A stretch of 32,721 nucleotides of DNA from positions 1 through 32,721 of the forward strand of contig JBNKWA010000071.1 in assembly GCA_050299555.1 (NCBI GenBank), written 5' to 3'. Under the pieces are notes generated by a model. It saw only the letters and a list, made by a program, of their open reading frames with translations. It did no database searches and was not told the origin of the DNA. Both the position numbers and the translations under genes were made by a program. Source of the DNA: JBNKWA01 sp050299555 (GTDB taxonomy: Bacteria > Pseudomonadota > Alphaproteobacteria > Rhodobacterales > Rhodobacteraceae). Of this stretch, positions 22,981 through 31,285 are shown piece after piece. The stretch's first letter is position 1. Each line of letters opens with the position of its first letter.

Positions 22981-23226
22981 ATGACCCAGCGCCTGCATCT
23001 CGTCTTCGGCGGCGAGTTGGTCTCGCCCGACTCGACGGTGTTCCGCGATGTCGACCAGATCGACATCGTCGGCATCTATCCCAATTACGCGGCCGCCTAC
23101 GACGTCTGGAAGGCCCGGGCCCATGCCACCGTCGACAATGCCCATGCCCGCTATTTCATCGCCCATCTGCACCGCTTGCGCGACGAGGAGGCGGCCGGCG
23201 GTCCGACCGAGGAACTGGGCGGCTAG
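22981..23226 (+). CDS. DUF4170 family protein
   Basis: An 81-residue soluble protein of the alphaproteobacterial DUF4170 family. Recognisable features are LHLVFGGELVSPDSTVFRDVDQIDIVGIYPNY and the middle AYDVWKARAHATVDNAHARYFIAHLHRL. Its function is not known. It is regularly found just before waaA, as here (14 bp apart), so a role tied to Kdo transfer or lipid A assembly is plausible but unproven. The ATG at 22981 follows GGCGGAG. No signal peptide or membrane segment. Confidence 0.85.
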   Translation: MTQRLHLVFGGELVSPDSTVFRDVDQIDIVGIYPNYAAAYDVWKARAHATVDNAHARYFIAHLHRLRDEEAAGGPTEELGG

Positions 23227-23240
23227 GCAGCCGCCTCGTC

Positions 23241-24578
23241 ATGCCGATTTCGCTCGCCCTCGGGGCCTACCTGGCGTTGTCGCGGGTGACCGAGCCGCTG
23301 GCCCGGCGCATCGCGGCCGGCCGGCTGGCCCCTGCCCCCGGCGATGGCGAGGGTCCGCCACAGCGTATGGACGAGCGCCTGGGCCGGTACACGGTGCCGC
23401 GCCCCGAGGGACGGATGGTCTGGTTCCACGCGGCCAGCCTCGGCGAGGCGATGGCGCTGATCGATCTGATCGAGCGGCTGGTCCAGCGCCAGCCCGGCCT
23501 CGGGATCCTGCTGACGACCTTTACCGCCACCTCGGCGGAGTTGCTGCCGCAGCGGCTACCGGCGCCGGTGGTGCACCAGTTCGTGCCCTTGGACACCCAC
23601 GGCGCGGTGCGCCGCTTCCTCGATCACTGGCGGCCCGATGTGGCGGTCTGGGCCGAAAGCGAGTTCTGGCCGGCGCTGATCTGCCAGACCCATGCCCGGG
23701 GCATCCCGATGCTGCTGGTCAATGGCCGCATGTCCGAGCGCAGCTTCCGGCGGGCACGCTGGTTCGGCAGCCTGGCCGCGTCGCTGCTGGACCGCTTCGT
23801 GCGGCTGATGGTGCAGGACGAGGTGGTGGCCGACCAGTTCTATCGCCTTGGTGCCGACCCGGCGAAGATCGAGGTGGCCGGCAACCTCAAGGACAACGCC
23901 GCGGCGCTGCCCCATGACGAGCAGGTGCTCAAGGGGCTGCGGCAGGCGCTTGGCACGCGGCCGGTCTGGCTGGCGGCATCGACCCATCCGGGCGAAGAGC
24001 TGATGGCCGAGCAGGCGCATCGCATCGCCCGGCGGTCCTATCACGGGCTCTTGCTGATCATCGTGCCGCGCCATCCCGAGCGGGGGCCGGCCATCGCCGA
24101 GTCGCTGCGTGGCCTCGGCTGGCGGGTGGCGCTGCGCTCGCAGGGCGAGCGGATGGATTTCGACACCGAGATCTACGTGGCCGATACCATCGGCGAGCTG
24201 GGCCTGTGGTACCGGCTGTCGCCGGTGAGCTTTGTCGGCGGCTCGCTGGTTGAGATCGGCGGCCACAACCCGTTCGAGCCGGCGCTGCTCGGCTCGGCCA
24301 TCCTCTACGGTCCCCATGTGAGCAATTTCCGCTCGGCCTATCAGCGCTTCGACAAGGCCGGTGCGGCGGTCCGGGTGGGCGGTCCGGACAAGCTCGGCGA
24401 GGCGCTGACCAGGACCCTGTCGCCGGAGCGCGCGGCGGCCCTGGCGACCGCCGCCTGGACGGTGTCGAGCGAGGCCGAGGATGTGGTCGAGCGCACGCTG
24501 TCGGTGATCTTCGCCCAGTTGGAAGGAACCGGTGTCACGCCGCCGCTGATGGCTCCGCAACCAGCCGGAAGGCGCTGA
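23241..24578 (+). CDS. waaA: 3-deoxy-D-manno-octulosonic acid (Kdo) transferase
   Basis: The 445-residue enzyme transfers Kdo from CMP-Kdo to the lipid A precursor at the inner face of the cytoplasmic membrane. It begins with a short hydrophobic anchor (ISLALGAYLALS) and then shows the GT30 features WFHAASLGEAMAL (catalytic Glu69), LLTTFTATSAELL, VWAESEFWPALI, NGRMSERSFRRARW and the C-terminal CMP-Kdo site region VGGSLVEIGGHNPFEPALLG. Full length for the family. The frame is open for 590 bases further upstream, but the ATG at 23241 gives the correct N-terminus and lies 14 bases after the DUF4170 stop. The stop TGA shares one base with the lpxK ATG. Confidence 0.96.
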   Translation: MPISLALGAYLALSRVTEPLARRIAAGRLAPAPGDGEGPPQRMDERLGRYTVPRPEGRMVWFHAASLGEAMALIDLIERLVQRQPGLGILLTTFTATSAELLPQRLPAPVVHQFVPLDTHGAVRRFLDHWRPDVAVWAESEFWPALICQTHARGIPMLLVNGRMSERSFRRARWFGSLAASLLDRFVRLMVQDEVVADQFYRLGADPAKIEVAGNLKDNAAALPHDEQVLKGLRQALGTRPVWLAASTHPGEELMAEQAHRIARRSYHGLLLIIVPRHPERGPAIAESLRGLGWRVALRSQGERMDFDTEIYVADTIGELGLWYRLSPVSFVGGSLVEIGGHNPFEPALLGSAILYGPHVSNFRSAYQRFDKAGAAVRVGGPDKLGEALTRTLSPERAAALATAAWTVSSEAEDVVERTLSVIFAQLEGTGVTPPLMAPQPAGRR

Positions 24579-25588
24579 TGCGTGCGCCCGGGTTCTGGTG
24601 GCGGCCGCGTCGTGCTGCCGGTGTGGCGTCGCTGGCGCTGTTGCCGTTGGCGGCGGTCTGGACCCTGACCACCCGCCTGCGCCTGGCCCATGGCGCCTGG
24701 GCCCGGCTGCCGGTGCCGGTGATCTGCGTCGGCAATCTCAGCATCGGCGGCACCGGCAAGACGCCGACGGTCGTGGCACTGGTGGAACGGCTGGGCAGAA
24801 GCGGCATCGCGGCGCATGTCCTGTCGCGGGGTCATGGCGGCCGGATTGCCGGCCCGGTCCGGGTCGAGCCGGCCCGCCACAGCGCCTCGGATGTGGGCGA
24901 CGAGCCACTGCTTTCGGCCGCCTTCGCACCGACCTGGGTGGCGCGCGACCGGCTGGCCGGCGCCCAGGCGGCGATCGCCGCGGGGGCCGAGGCCATCGTC
25001 ATGGATGACGGGTTGCAGAACCCTTCGCTGCGCAAGGACCTGTCGATCATTGTGGTCGACGCCGAGACCGGGTTCGGCAATGGCCGGGCGATCCCGGCCG
25101 GCCCGCTGCGCGAGACCGTGGACTGGGGCCTGGCGCGCGGCGATCTTGTTGTCAGCCTCGGCGCCGCGGCGGCGCAGCACCGCCTTGCCCAGGACTGGCC
25201 AGAGATCGCCCGCCTGCCGCGGATCGAGGCCCGCCTCGAGGTGCTGGAGACCGGCATGGACTGGCAGGGCCGCAAGGTTCTGGCCTTTGCCGGGATCGGG
25301 CGCCCGGAGAAGTTCTTTGCCTCGCTTGCGGCCGCCGGCGCCGATATCGCCGCGACCCGGGCCTTTGACGATCACGCCGAATACCCGCCGGCGATCCTGC
25401 AGCGGCTGGCCCGCGAGGCGAAGGACTTGGGCGCCCAGCTGGTCACGACGGAGAAGGACGCGGTGCGGCTGCCGGACGATTTCCGGCGCAACGTTCTGGT
25501 CCTGCCGGTGCGGCTGACGGCAACGGACTGGACGCCGCTGGATGCAGCGCTGGATGCACTGCCCCGGACCGGGACCGCTTCGGCCTGA
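24578..25588 (+). CDS. lpxK: Tetraacyldisaccharide 4'-kinase
   Basis: LpxK phosphorylates the 4' position of the lipid A disaccharide, the step before Kdo addition by WaaA. The 336-residue protein has an N-terminal hydrophobic helix (residues 14-28), the Walker A-like GNLSIGGTGKTPT (52-64), SRGHGGR, DVGDEPLLSA, VMDDGLQNPSL (the Mg and catalytic Asp region), AFAGIGRPEKFF, FDDHAEYP and LVTTEKDAVRL, all conserved in LpxK. The usual pattern at FDDHAEYP is P-D-H-H or similar, so this segment is slightly variant. It overlaps waaA by one base (TGATG). Confidence 0.96.
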   Translation: MRAPGFWWRPRRAAGVASLALLPLAAVWTLTTRLRLAHGAWARLPVPVICVGNLSIGGTGKTPTVVALVERLGRSGIAAHVLSRGHGGRIAGPVRVEPARHSASDVGDEPLLSAAFAPTWVARDRLAGAQAAIAAGAEAIVMDDGLQNPSLRKDLSIIVVDAETGFGNGRAIPAGPLRETVDWGLARGDLVVSLGAAAAQHRLAQDWPEIARLPRIEARLEVLETGMDWQGRKVLAFAGIGRPEKFFASLAAAGADIAATRAFDDHAEYPPAILQRLAREAKDLGAQLVTTEKDAVRLPDDFRRNVLVLPVRLTATDWTPLDAALDALPRTGTASA

Positions 25589-25607
25589 TCCGGTTTCGCC
25601 CGTGGGG

Positions 25608-25925
25608 TCAGCGGTCGGCGGCCTGGGAGATCCGCGCCCGCCAGCGCCGCAGCCAGCGACGCAGGCGGATCGCCATGGCCGACACCGCCGGCCGGAGCGC
25701 CGGTACGTCGATGGCCAGCAGCAGCAGGCCCAGCGGCAGCATCCACAGGCCGAAGACCGGCAGCACGGCGAGAAACCCGCCGGCAATCAGGATCAGGGCG
25801 GCCGGAATGCGGATCAGGCGCGCACGGCGTGTGGTGAGGGCCCTGAAGACGCCGCCACCGATCGGCGCCGCCCGGGCCATCTGGTCGATCTGGCGGTCGA
25901 GCCGCCGGGAATGCTGGTCGGACAC
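25608..25925 (-). CDS. Small conserved membrane protein with two hydrophobic helices
   Basis: This 105-residue protein has a charged N-terminus (about 40 residues), two hydrophobic stretches (IPAALILIAGGFLAVLPVFG and MLPLGLLLLAIDVPAL) and a very basic tail with four RRW/RRxR repeats, indicating an inner-membrane protein with cytoplasmic ends. The LPVFGLWMLPLGLLLLAIDVP segment recalls a family of small alphaproteobacterial proteins sometimes mislabelled as tryptophan synthase beta subunits. No function is known to me. The start is GTG at 25925. It converges on lpxK with 19 bp between stops. Confidence 0.7.
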   Translation of the reverse strand: MSDQHSRRLDRQIDQMARAAPIGGGVFRALTTRRARLIRIPAALILIAGGFLAVLPVFGLWMLPLGLLLLAIDVPALRPAVSAMAIRLRRWLRRWRARISQAADR

Positions 25926-26040
25926 CCGTGTTGCCCCGCTGTCGAAAGCCGGTCCGCGGACCGGTCAGATGCACCTATTCATCGCGCCCCAGCTTGCCAA
26001 GCCGCCGGCCGGAACCGGACCGCGCCCGGTCAGATCGGTG

Positions 26041-26538
26041 TCAATGCGCCCGCGCCTGGCTCGGGGCGCTGCGGCGGCGCACAAGCTCGCGGCGCAGGCC
26101 GGCCTCGCCCCGGGCCATGGCCCAGCGGTGGTTCCAGGCGAAGAGCGGCTTCAGAACCGGCGACAGGATGCGAAAAAGCGGCCGGTCGGCGGAGACCTGC
26201 CAGTCGTAGACCGCCTCGGTGATCGCACCGGAGGCCGTCAGGCGCCATTCACCCCGGCCGGTGAGGTCGCCGGTGGCCCTGACCCGCCAGCGGTGCGGCA
26301 GATCGGCGCTTTCCAGCGTGCCCTGCCAGTTCAGGCGATAGGGCAGCCATCCCTTGGAGTGCACGGCGATCCGGCGGCCGATGCCGCTCTCGTCACCGGG
26401 ATCCAGGACCTGGATGCCGAGATAGACCTCGCCCCACCAGTCCGGGAAGCTCTCGGCATCGGTCAGGATGTCGGCAATTTCCTCGGGCGTGGCCCGGACC
26501 TGCCAGCGGGTGACGATGCGGAACGCATTTGCTGCCAT
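26041..26538 (-). CDS. SRPBCC-family (START-like) protein
   Basis: A 165-residue protein with the SRPBCC/polyketide cyclase-like lipid-binding fold. The N-terminal pattern RIVTRWQVRATPEEIADILTDAESFPDWW is the standard first strand, helix and PxWW turn. LPYRLNWQGTL, WRVRATGDLTGRGEWRL and the long C-terminal helix FAWNHRWAMARGEAGLRREL complete the fold. Members bind hydrophobic ligands or modify aromatic polyketides; the ligand here is unknown. It follows the glycosyltransferase gene by 92 bp on the same strand but need not belong to that pathway. Confidence 0.85.
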   Translation of the reverse strand: MAANAFRIVTRWQVRATPEEIADILTDAESFPDWWGEVYLGIQVLDPGDESGIGRRIAVHSKGWLPYRLNWQGTLESADLPHRWRVRATGDLTGRGEWRLTASGAITEAVYDWQVSADRPLFRILSPVLKPLFAWNHRWAMARGEAGLRRELVRRRSAPSQARAH

Positions 26539-26630
26539 GACCGGCCCTCGCGACGGATTCGGGTGCCGGCCGGATCATACGCAGGCGCGCGGAGGGCCGC
26601 ACGATCCTCCGCGCGCCTCGGAGCCGCGGG

Positions 26631-27683
26631 CTATCCGGCGCGCGCCAGAGCCGGCCTGCTCTCCAAGGCTTCCGCGAGCTGCCGGATGCGCCTGAGCTCG
26701 GTCTCGAGCTGTGGGCAGTAATGGCCGAGCAACGAGGCGATCCGCGACAGCCGCCAGCGCCAGTCGAGTCGCAGCAGCGCCAAGCGGCGGTTTTCGGCCG
26801 CCTGGGCCGGCGTCCATTCCGCCACGGCGGCACGAAGTTGCATGAGCCCGGTTGCCTGATCGCCGGGCGACACGTCGACCAGGGCGCCTGGCCAGAGGAG
26901 CGCGCCGATGGCCCCGTCGGATTGCGGCGCCCGCCCGGCGACGACGGCGCCGCCGGCGAGTGCGTCGGCCCAGCGGCAGGTCATGTATTCCTTGTCGCGG
27001 TGGGTATAGTCGGCCTGGTCGGCGAGGTTGGTGTGGGCCATGACAAACCTGGCCCGCGCGATCTGGGCGGCATTGCAGGTCAGGTTCCGGACCGGATCGT
27101 CGTGGAACGGCGGCCGGCCGCGGTAGCTCAGGCCGGCCTCGGCGAGAAGCCGGTCGTTGGCCTCGTCATCGTCCCAGGCGGCCGGCTGGCGGCCGAGCCG
27201 CAGCAGATCCACGTCCTTGTTCGCCAGTCGGCCGATCCCGAGCGCGTCGGCACCGATGCCGAGAAATTCGGTGTCAACACCGGTGCGGCGCCGATATTCG
27301 TCGACATCGTTGAGGGTGGTGATGAAAAGCCGGTCGAACTTGCCGCGGATCGCCTCGGCCGGGATGCGGTCGGTCCAGAACGAATCCATGATCCAGCCGA
27401 AGATCCGGTTGTAGCCGCTGCGCCAGTCGGGCAGGTCGGACAGCATCATCAGTTGCCGTGGCCGGGCCGCGATCACCAGAAGATCGGGCTTTTCGGCCAC
27501 CTGGCGGCGTCGCAGGAACGGAAACAGCAGCATCCGGGGTGACACCCGGACCTCGTCGACGACGCGCATCGGCGCGTCGAGCAGTCTGGCCGCCAATCCG
27601 ACCATGTGATGGACCGGGCACCATCCCCGGCCACCGGGGCGGCAATAGAGTATCTGCAAGTGGGCCAAGGCACACCTTTCCAT
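26631..27683 (-). CDS. CgeB-like glycosyltransferase, paralogue 1
   Basis: This 350-residue protein starts at the ATG at 27683, placed just before the segment LQILYCRPGG that aligns with its paralogue. It shows DLLVIAARPRQLMMLSDLPDWR, the motif RQPAAWDDDEAN, and a C-terminal nucleotide-sugar region KEYMTCRWADALAGGAVVAG typical of GT-B glycosyltransferases of the CgeB/Glycos_transf_1 type, where family members read R-x-x-E/D-A-L-A-x-G. The paralogue at 27914 is alike over its full core. The pair probably adds residues to a surface glycan whose sugars are made by the epimerase and aminotransferase upstream. The 230-bp gap to the paralogue has no obvious gene. Acceptor and donor unknown. Confidence 0.75.
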   Translation of the reverse strand: MERCALAHLQILYCRPGGRGWCPVHHMVGLAARLLDAPMRVVDEVRVSPRMLLFPFLRRRQVAEKPDLLVIAARPRQLMMLSDLPDWRSGYNRIFGWIMDSFWTDRIPAEAIRGKFDRLFITTLNDVDEYRRRTGVDTEFLGIGADALGIGRLANKDVDLLRLGRQPAAWDDDEANDRLLAEAGLSYRGRPPFHDDPVRNLTCNAAQIARARFVMAHTNLADQADYTHRDKEYMTCRWADALAGGAVVAGRAPQSDGAIGALLWPGALVDVSPGDQATGLMQLRAAVAEWTPAQAAENRRLALLRLDWRWRLSRIASLLGHYCPQLETELRRIRQLAEALESRPALARAG

Positions 27684-27913
27684 TGCGCGCCGGCGACCCA
27701 ACTTCGGCCGGCCGGCCCGTATGCTATCGATTGTGATGTACGCTACCGGAAAGCACGCCCTGGCGGCCCCCAAGCCCCGGGTGCTTTCAGGGCTTAAGTT
27801 GCGCCCATGGCTCTACTTTGCGTTGCAGATCGCGCGGCGCAAGAGGCGCCGTTGTGCAGTGCGGGATTTGGCGGATTGCCGCCCGCGTGCCACCGCCTGG
27901 GGTGGCGCCGGCC

Positions 27914-29113
27914 TCAAACCGAGGCGATGGCCGCCCTGAGTTCGCCCATCTCGCGGCTGAGGGTCGGCGTTTCGCGGCCAAGGAAACGGGCGATTTCGGC
28001 AATCCGCCAACGCCAGTCGAGACGCTCCAGCGCCAGCCGGCGATTTGAGCGCGCCTGTTCCGGCGTCCAGTCGGCCAATGCCTCTTTGAGTTGGTCGATG
28101 CCACGGTGTCGGTCGGTGGCCGAAACCTCGACCAGGGCGCCGGGCCAGAGCTCTTCCTTCACCGCCCAGTCGGTCAGCGGCGGCATGCCGGCAACGGTCG
28201 CCCCGGCCGACAGCGCGTCGGTCCAGCGCTCGGTGATGTATTCCTTGGTGGGGTGGGTGTAGTCCGACTTGTCCACCAGGTTGGAGTGCGCCATGACGAA
28301 TTTCGAGCGCGCGAAATAGCCGGCGTTGCTGCGGATGTTGCCGATGGGATCGTCGACGAAGGGCGTGCGGCCCTGAAAGCGGATGCCGGCGGCCTCGCAG
28401 TCGCGCTGGGTCGCCTCGTCGTCGTCCCATGCCGCGGGCTGGCGGCCGATCCGCATCAGATCGATGTCCTTTTCGGCCGCCATGGTGCCGAAATGAAGCG
28501 CGTCCGACCCGATACCCAGAAAGCCGGTGGGGACGCCGGTCCGCCGCTGGTACTCCTCGGCATCGTTGCCGGTGACCACCCAGAGCTGGTCGAACTGGCC
28601 GCGAACCCCGCGCGCCGGCAGGCGGTCGGTCCAGAACGAGTCGATCACCCAGGCGGCAACGCGGTTGTAGCGATTGCGCCAGTCCGGCAGCTCGGACAGC
28701 ATCACCAACTGCCGCGGGCGCGCCGCGATCAGCAGCAGGTCCGGCTTGCCGGCATCCCGCCGCCGCCGCAGCGTCGGCATCATCAGGTGGTTGAAGAAAC
28801 CGCTGTTGCTGTTCAGCGTGGTGACCGGCGCCTCGAGCAGCGCGCTGGCCAGGTTTACCATGTGGTGGAGTGTCCACCAGCCGCCGCCACCCGGCTTGCA
28901 GTATGCGATTTCCAGCCCCGGCAAGTGGTTTCCCCCGCCATTGCTCGCTCTGGCTTGTGGTCCGGAGGACTGGTTGTCCCCGGCAGGCACCCTTGCAGCC
29001 TGCCCCCAGGCACCCTGATTCACAAGCTGCACGACACTGCGATCGCCAGCGGAAGACGCACCGACAACGGCGCCAGCAGGCGCCTTGCCATCGTCGAAGC
29101 TACCGTCCGGCAT
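27914..29113 (-). CDS. CgeB-like glycosyltransferase, paralogue 2
   Basis: The 399-residue product starts at the ATG at 29111-29113, which shares one base with the aminotransferase stop (TGATG), implying coupled translation. Residues 1-66 are a Gly/Ser/Ala-rich, probably disordered extension absent from paralogue 1. From residue 67 (LEIAYCKPGGGGWW) the two align: DLLLIAARPRQLVMLSELPDWRNRYNR, a DSFWTDRLPARGVRGQFD segment, RQPAAWDDDEAT, and KEYITERWTDALSAGATVAGMPP, the GT-B donor-site region. It is likely to act after the aminotransferase and epimerase in making a cell-surface polysaccharide or glycoprotein glycan. Confidence 0.78.
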   Translation of the reverse strand: MPDGSFDDGKAPAGAVVGASSAGDRSVVQLVNQGAWGQAARVPAGDNQSSGPQARASNGGGNHLPGLEIAYCKPGGGGWWTLHHMVNLASALLEAPVTTLNSNSGFFNHLMMPTLRRRRDAGKPDLLLIAARPRQLVMLSELPDWRNRYNRVAAWVIDSFWTDRLPARGVRGQFDQLWVVTGNDAEEYQRRTGVPTGFLGIGSDALHFGTMAAEKDIDLMRIGRQPAAWDDDEATQRDCEAAGIRFQGRTPFVDDPIGNIRSNAGYFARSKFVMAHSNLVDKSDYTHPTKEYITERWTDALSAGATVAGMPPLTDWAVKEELWPGALVEVSATDRHRGIDQLKEALADWTPEQARSNRRLALERLDWRWRIAEIARFLGRETPTLSREMGELRAAIASV

Positions 29114-30231
29114 CAGTTGTCGAGCGTCGCGATGACCGCGTCCGCCACCCTGTCCGCGACCTCGTCGCTCATTTCCGGATAGAGCGGCAGGTTCAGGATC
29201 CTTGCCGCCACCTGCTCGGACACCGGGCACGGGGTCTTGCGCGAGGGGACCCGCCCGCTGGCATAGAGGGGCTGGTCGTAGAGCGCCATTGGATAGCAGA
29301 CCCGCGTGTCGATCCCCTGCAGCCTGAGTGCCGTCGCCACGGCGTCGCGATCCTCAACAAGGATCGAATAGAGGAAGTTGGCGTGCTGGCGGGCGTTGGT
29401 CGAGGGCTGCGGCCGCTCGATCCGCGGATGGGCGGCGAGACGGGCGTCGTAGCGGGCGACGATGCGCCGGCGCTCGGCCAGAAAGCCCGGCAGCCGGTCG
29501 GCCTGGTGCAGCCCGATCGCCGCCTGGATGTCGGTCATGCGGGCATTGGTGCCGAGCCGGGTGTGGAGATACTTCGCCTCCTCGCCCTGGCTGCGGTAGA
29601 TGCGCGCCTCCCTTGCGTAGTCCTCGTCATGGGTGAACAGCATGCCGCCCTCCACCGTGGTCATGATCTTGGCCAGGTGGAAACTCATGGTCGACATCAC
29701 CGCCTGGCTGCCGAGCGGCGCACCATCATAGGTGCCGCCAAGCGACTGCGCGGCGTCCTGCAGGCAGTGCAGGCCCAGCGCCCTGGCCTTGGCGACGATC
29801 TCGCCGGCCCGCGACGGCCCGCCGCCATGGTCGATGAAGATGACGGCCCGGGTGCGCGGCCCCATGGCTGCCTCGATCAGGTCCGGGTTGAGGCCGAGCG
29901 TGTCGGGGTCGACGTCGACGAAGACCGGGATGGCGCCGATGCGGCTGACCGCGGCAGCGGTGGCGAAGTAGGTCATCGCCGGGACGATCACCTCGTCGCC
30001 GGGATGGATGCCCATGATCTGAAGGGCGATGTCGATGGCGACCGACCCGTTCGACATGGCCACCGCGTGAGGCACGCCGACGATCGCCGCCATCTTCTCC
30101 TCGAAGGCGCGGGTCTTCGGCCCCTGGGTCAGCCAGTCGGCCTTGAAGGCAGCGAGGATCTCGTTGATCTCGGGCTCGCCCATCACCGGCTGCGCCCACG
30201 GAACGGTTACCGGCGGAAGCTGCTGGTTCAT
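29113..30231 (-). CDS. DegT/DnrJ/EryC1/StrS-type sugar aminotransferase
   Basis: PLP enzymes of this family add an amino group to nucleotide-linked keto-sugars using glutamate. The 372-residue protein shows GDEVIVPAMTYFATAAAV, the cofactor-binding D159 (LQDAAQSLGG), the Schiff-base lysine K188 in SFHLAKIMTTVEGGM, EEAKYLHTRLGTNARMTDIQAAIGLHQ and the C-terminal YDQPLY and ILNLPLYPEMSDEVADRV segments. HLAKIMTTVEGG varies slightly from the common HPSKNMT-TGEGG, but the lysine is intact. The ATG at 30231 was preferred to a GTG at 30240 because GGTGG lies just upstream. It lies 11 bp after the epimerase gene and overlaps the next gene, forming an operon. Confidence 0.93.
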   Translation of the reverse strand: MNQQLPPVTVPWAQPVMGEPEINEILAAFKADWLTQGPKTRAFEEKMAAIVGVPHAVAMSNGSVAIDIALQIMGIHPGDEVIVPAMTYFATAAAVSRIGAIPVFVDVDPDTLGLNPDLIEAAMGPRTRAVIFIDHGGGPSRAGEIVAKARALGLHCLQDAAQSLGGTYDGAPLGSQAVMSTMSFHLAKIMTTVEGGMLFTHDEDYAREARIYRSQGEEAKYLHTRLGTNARMTDIQAAIGLHQADRLPGFLAERRRIVARYDARLAAHPRIERPQPSTNARQHANFLYSILVEDRDAVATALRLQGIDTRVCYPMALYDQPLYASGRVPSRKTPCPVSEQVAARILNLPLYPEMSDEVADRVADAVIATLDN

Positions 30232-30242
30232 GGCGGCCACCG

Positions 30243-31172
30243 TCAGATCGAAACGTTGCGGAAGGGGCTGCGCTCCTGAATGTGGGGGAGCACCTTAAGC
30301 AACTCGTCCACGCCCTCGCTCAGCGTTGTCTCGGCGCTGTAGCCCAGCGCCTTCACCCGCTCGTAGGAGACCTCGTAGTCGCGCTTGTCCTTGTCCTGCC
30401 CGAACTCGGTGGCGTGCAGGTAGTAGTTGTGCTTCTGGCGGATGATCTCGGCCACGTCGCGCTTGGAATAGTTCATGCCGTCGTCGCCGATATTGAACGG
30501 CTGGCCCGACATCTTCTTGTAGTTGTCGAGGGTGAAGGTGATCGCGCGCGCGGCGTCCTTGGCGTGCAGGAAGGTGCGCCGGGCATGGCCTTCGTACATC
30601 ACGAAGGTGCCGAACTTGACCGCCTGGAAGGTGATGTCGTTGACGATCAGGTCCAGACGCATCCGCGGCGAGACGCCGAACACGGTGGCGAAGCGCAGCG
30701 GCACGCCCTGCTTGTCCAGCACGTATTTCTCGGATTCCGCCTTGGTCTCGCCGTAGAGCGTGAGCGGGTTGATCGGCGTTTCCTCGGTGCAGACCCCCGG
30801 AACCGCGCCATAGGTCGAGCCGGTCGAGGCCTGGATCAGCATCTGCGCCGGCGACAGCTCGTGGGCGATGTCGCGGACCGAATCGAGGTTGATCGTGCGG
30901 GCGTCGTGCGGGTTCGCCTGGCAGGCCGGGTAGCCGACGATTGCGGCCAGGTTGACCACCGCGTCCGATTGCCGCAACAGCGGCTGCATCACGCGGGTGT
31001 CGCGCACGTCACCGTTGACGATCGTCAGGCGCGGATTTGCCGCAACGTGAAGGATCGGCTGGACGCCCCAAAGGAAGGTGTCCACGATGGTAACTTCATC
31101 GCCTCGGTCGAGAAGCGCCGGGACCAAAAGGGATCCCAGATAACCGGCCCCGCCGGTGACCAGAACTCGCAT
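30243..31172 (-). CDS. NAD-dependent epimerase/dehydratase (extended SDR)
   Basis: The 309-residue protein begins MRVLVTGGAGYLGS, with the Rossmann GxxGxxG loop at residues 7-13. The catalytic block shows ASTGSTYG (Ser/Thr at 117-120) and YGETK (Y140, K144). ATVFGVSPRMRLDLIVNDIT, HARRTFLHAKDAARAI and FNIGDDGMNYSKRDVAEII are the substrate-side motifs of NDP-sugar epimerases and dehydratases. The ATG at 31172 has CGGAG upstream; the open frame beyond it lacks family residues. It is the first gene of the sugar operon and is divergent from the HAD gene. Exact reaction (epimerase, dehydratase or reductase) cannot be told. Confidence 0.92.
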   Translation of the reverse strand: MRVLVTGGAGYLGSLLVPALLDRGDEVTIVDTFLWGVQPILHVAANPRLTIVNGDVRDTRVMQPLLRQSDAVVNLAAIVGYPACQANPHDARTINLDSVRDIAHELSPAQMLIQASTGSTYGAVPGVCTEETPINPLTLYGETKAESEKYVLDKQGVPLRFATVFGVSPRMRLDLIVNDITFQAVKFGTFVMYEGHARRTFLHAKDAARAITFTLDNYKKMSGQPFNIGDDGMNYSKRDVAEIIRQKHNYYLHATEFGQDKDKRDYEVSYERVKALGYSAETTLSEGVDELLKVLPHIQERSPFRNVSI

Positions 31173-31220
31173 ACCTGCTACTCCGATAATGGCATAAAAT
31201 TGCTGTAGTCGGGACCCAAA

Positions 31221-31249
31221 CACCTATCCGTGATTGCCTTTTGAGTCAA
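31221..31249 (-). promoter_or_regulatory. Candidate promoter of the sugar operon
   Basis: On the minus strand TTGACT (complement of 31244-31249) is followed 17 bases later by TAGGTG (31221-31226), a weak match to a sigma70-type promoter about 50 bp before the epimerase ATG. The stretch is A+T-richer than its surroundings. Confidence 0.25.
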
Positions 31250-31285
31250 TCACCGCTGGATGATAGCGTTGGCGCAAATTCCATA

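Noticed and set aside
22653..23240. Upstream extension of the waaA frame
   Set aside because: The frame crosses the repeat-rich spacer and all of DUF4170 in another frame; the ATG at 23241 gives the standard Kdo-transferase N-terminus.
27684..27773. 30-residue N-terminal extension of glycosyltransferase paralogue 1
   Set aside because: No similarity to paralogue 2 and no ribosome-binding site; the ATG at 27683 lies just before the shared core.
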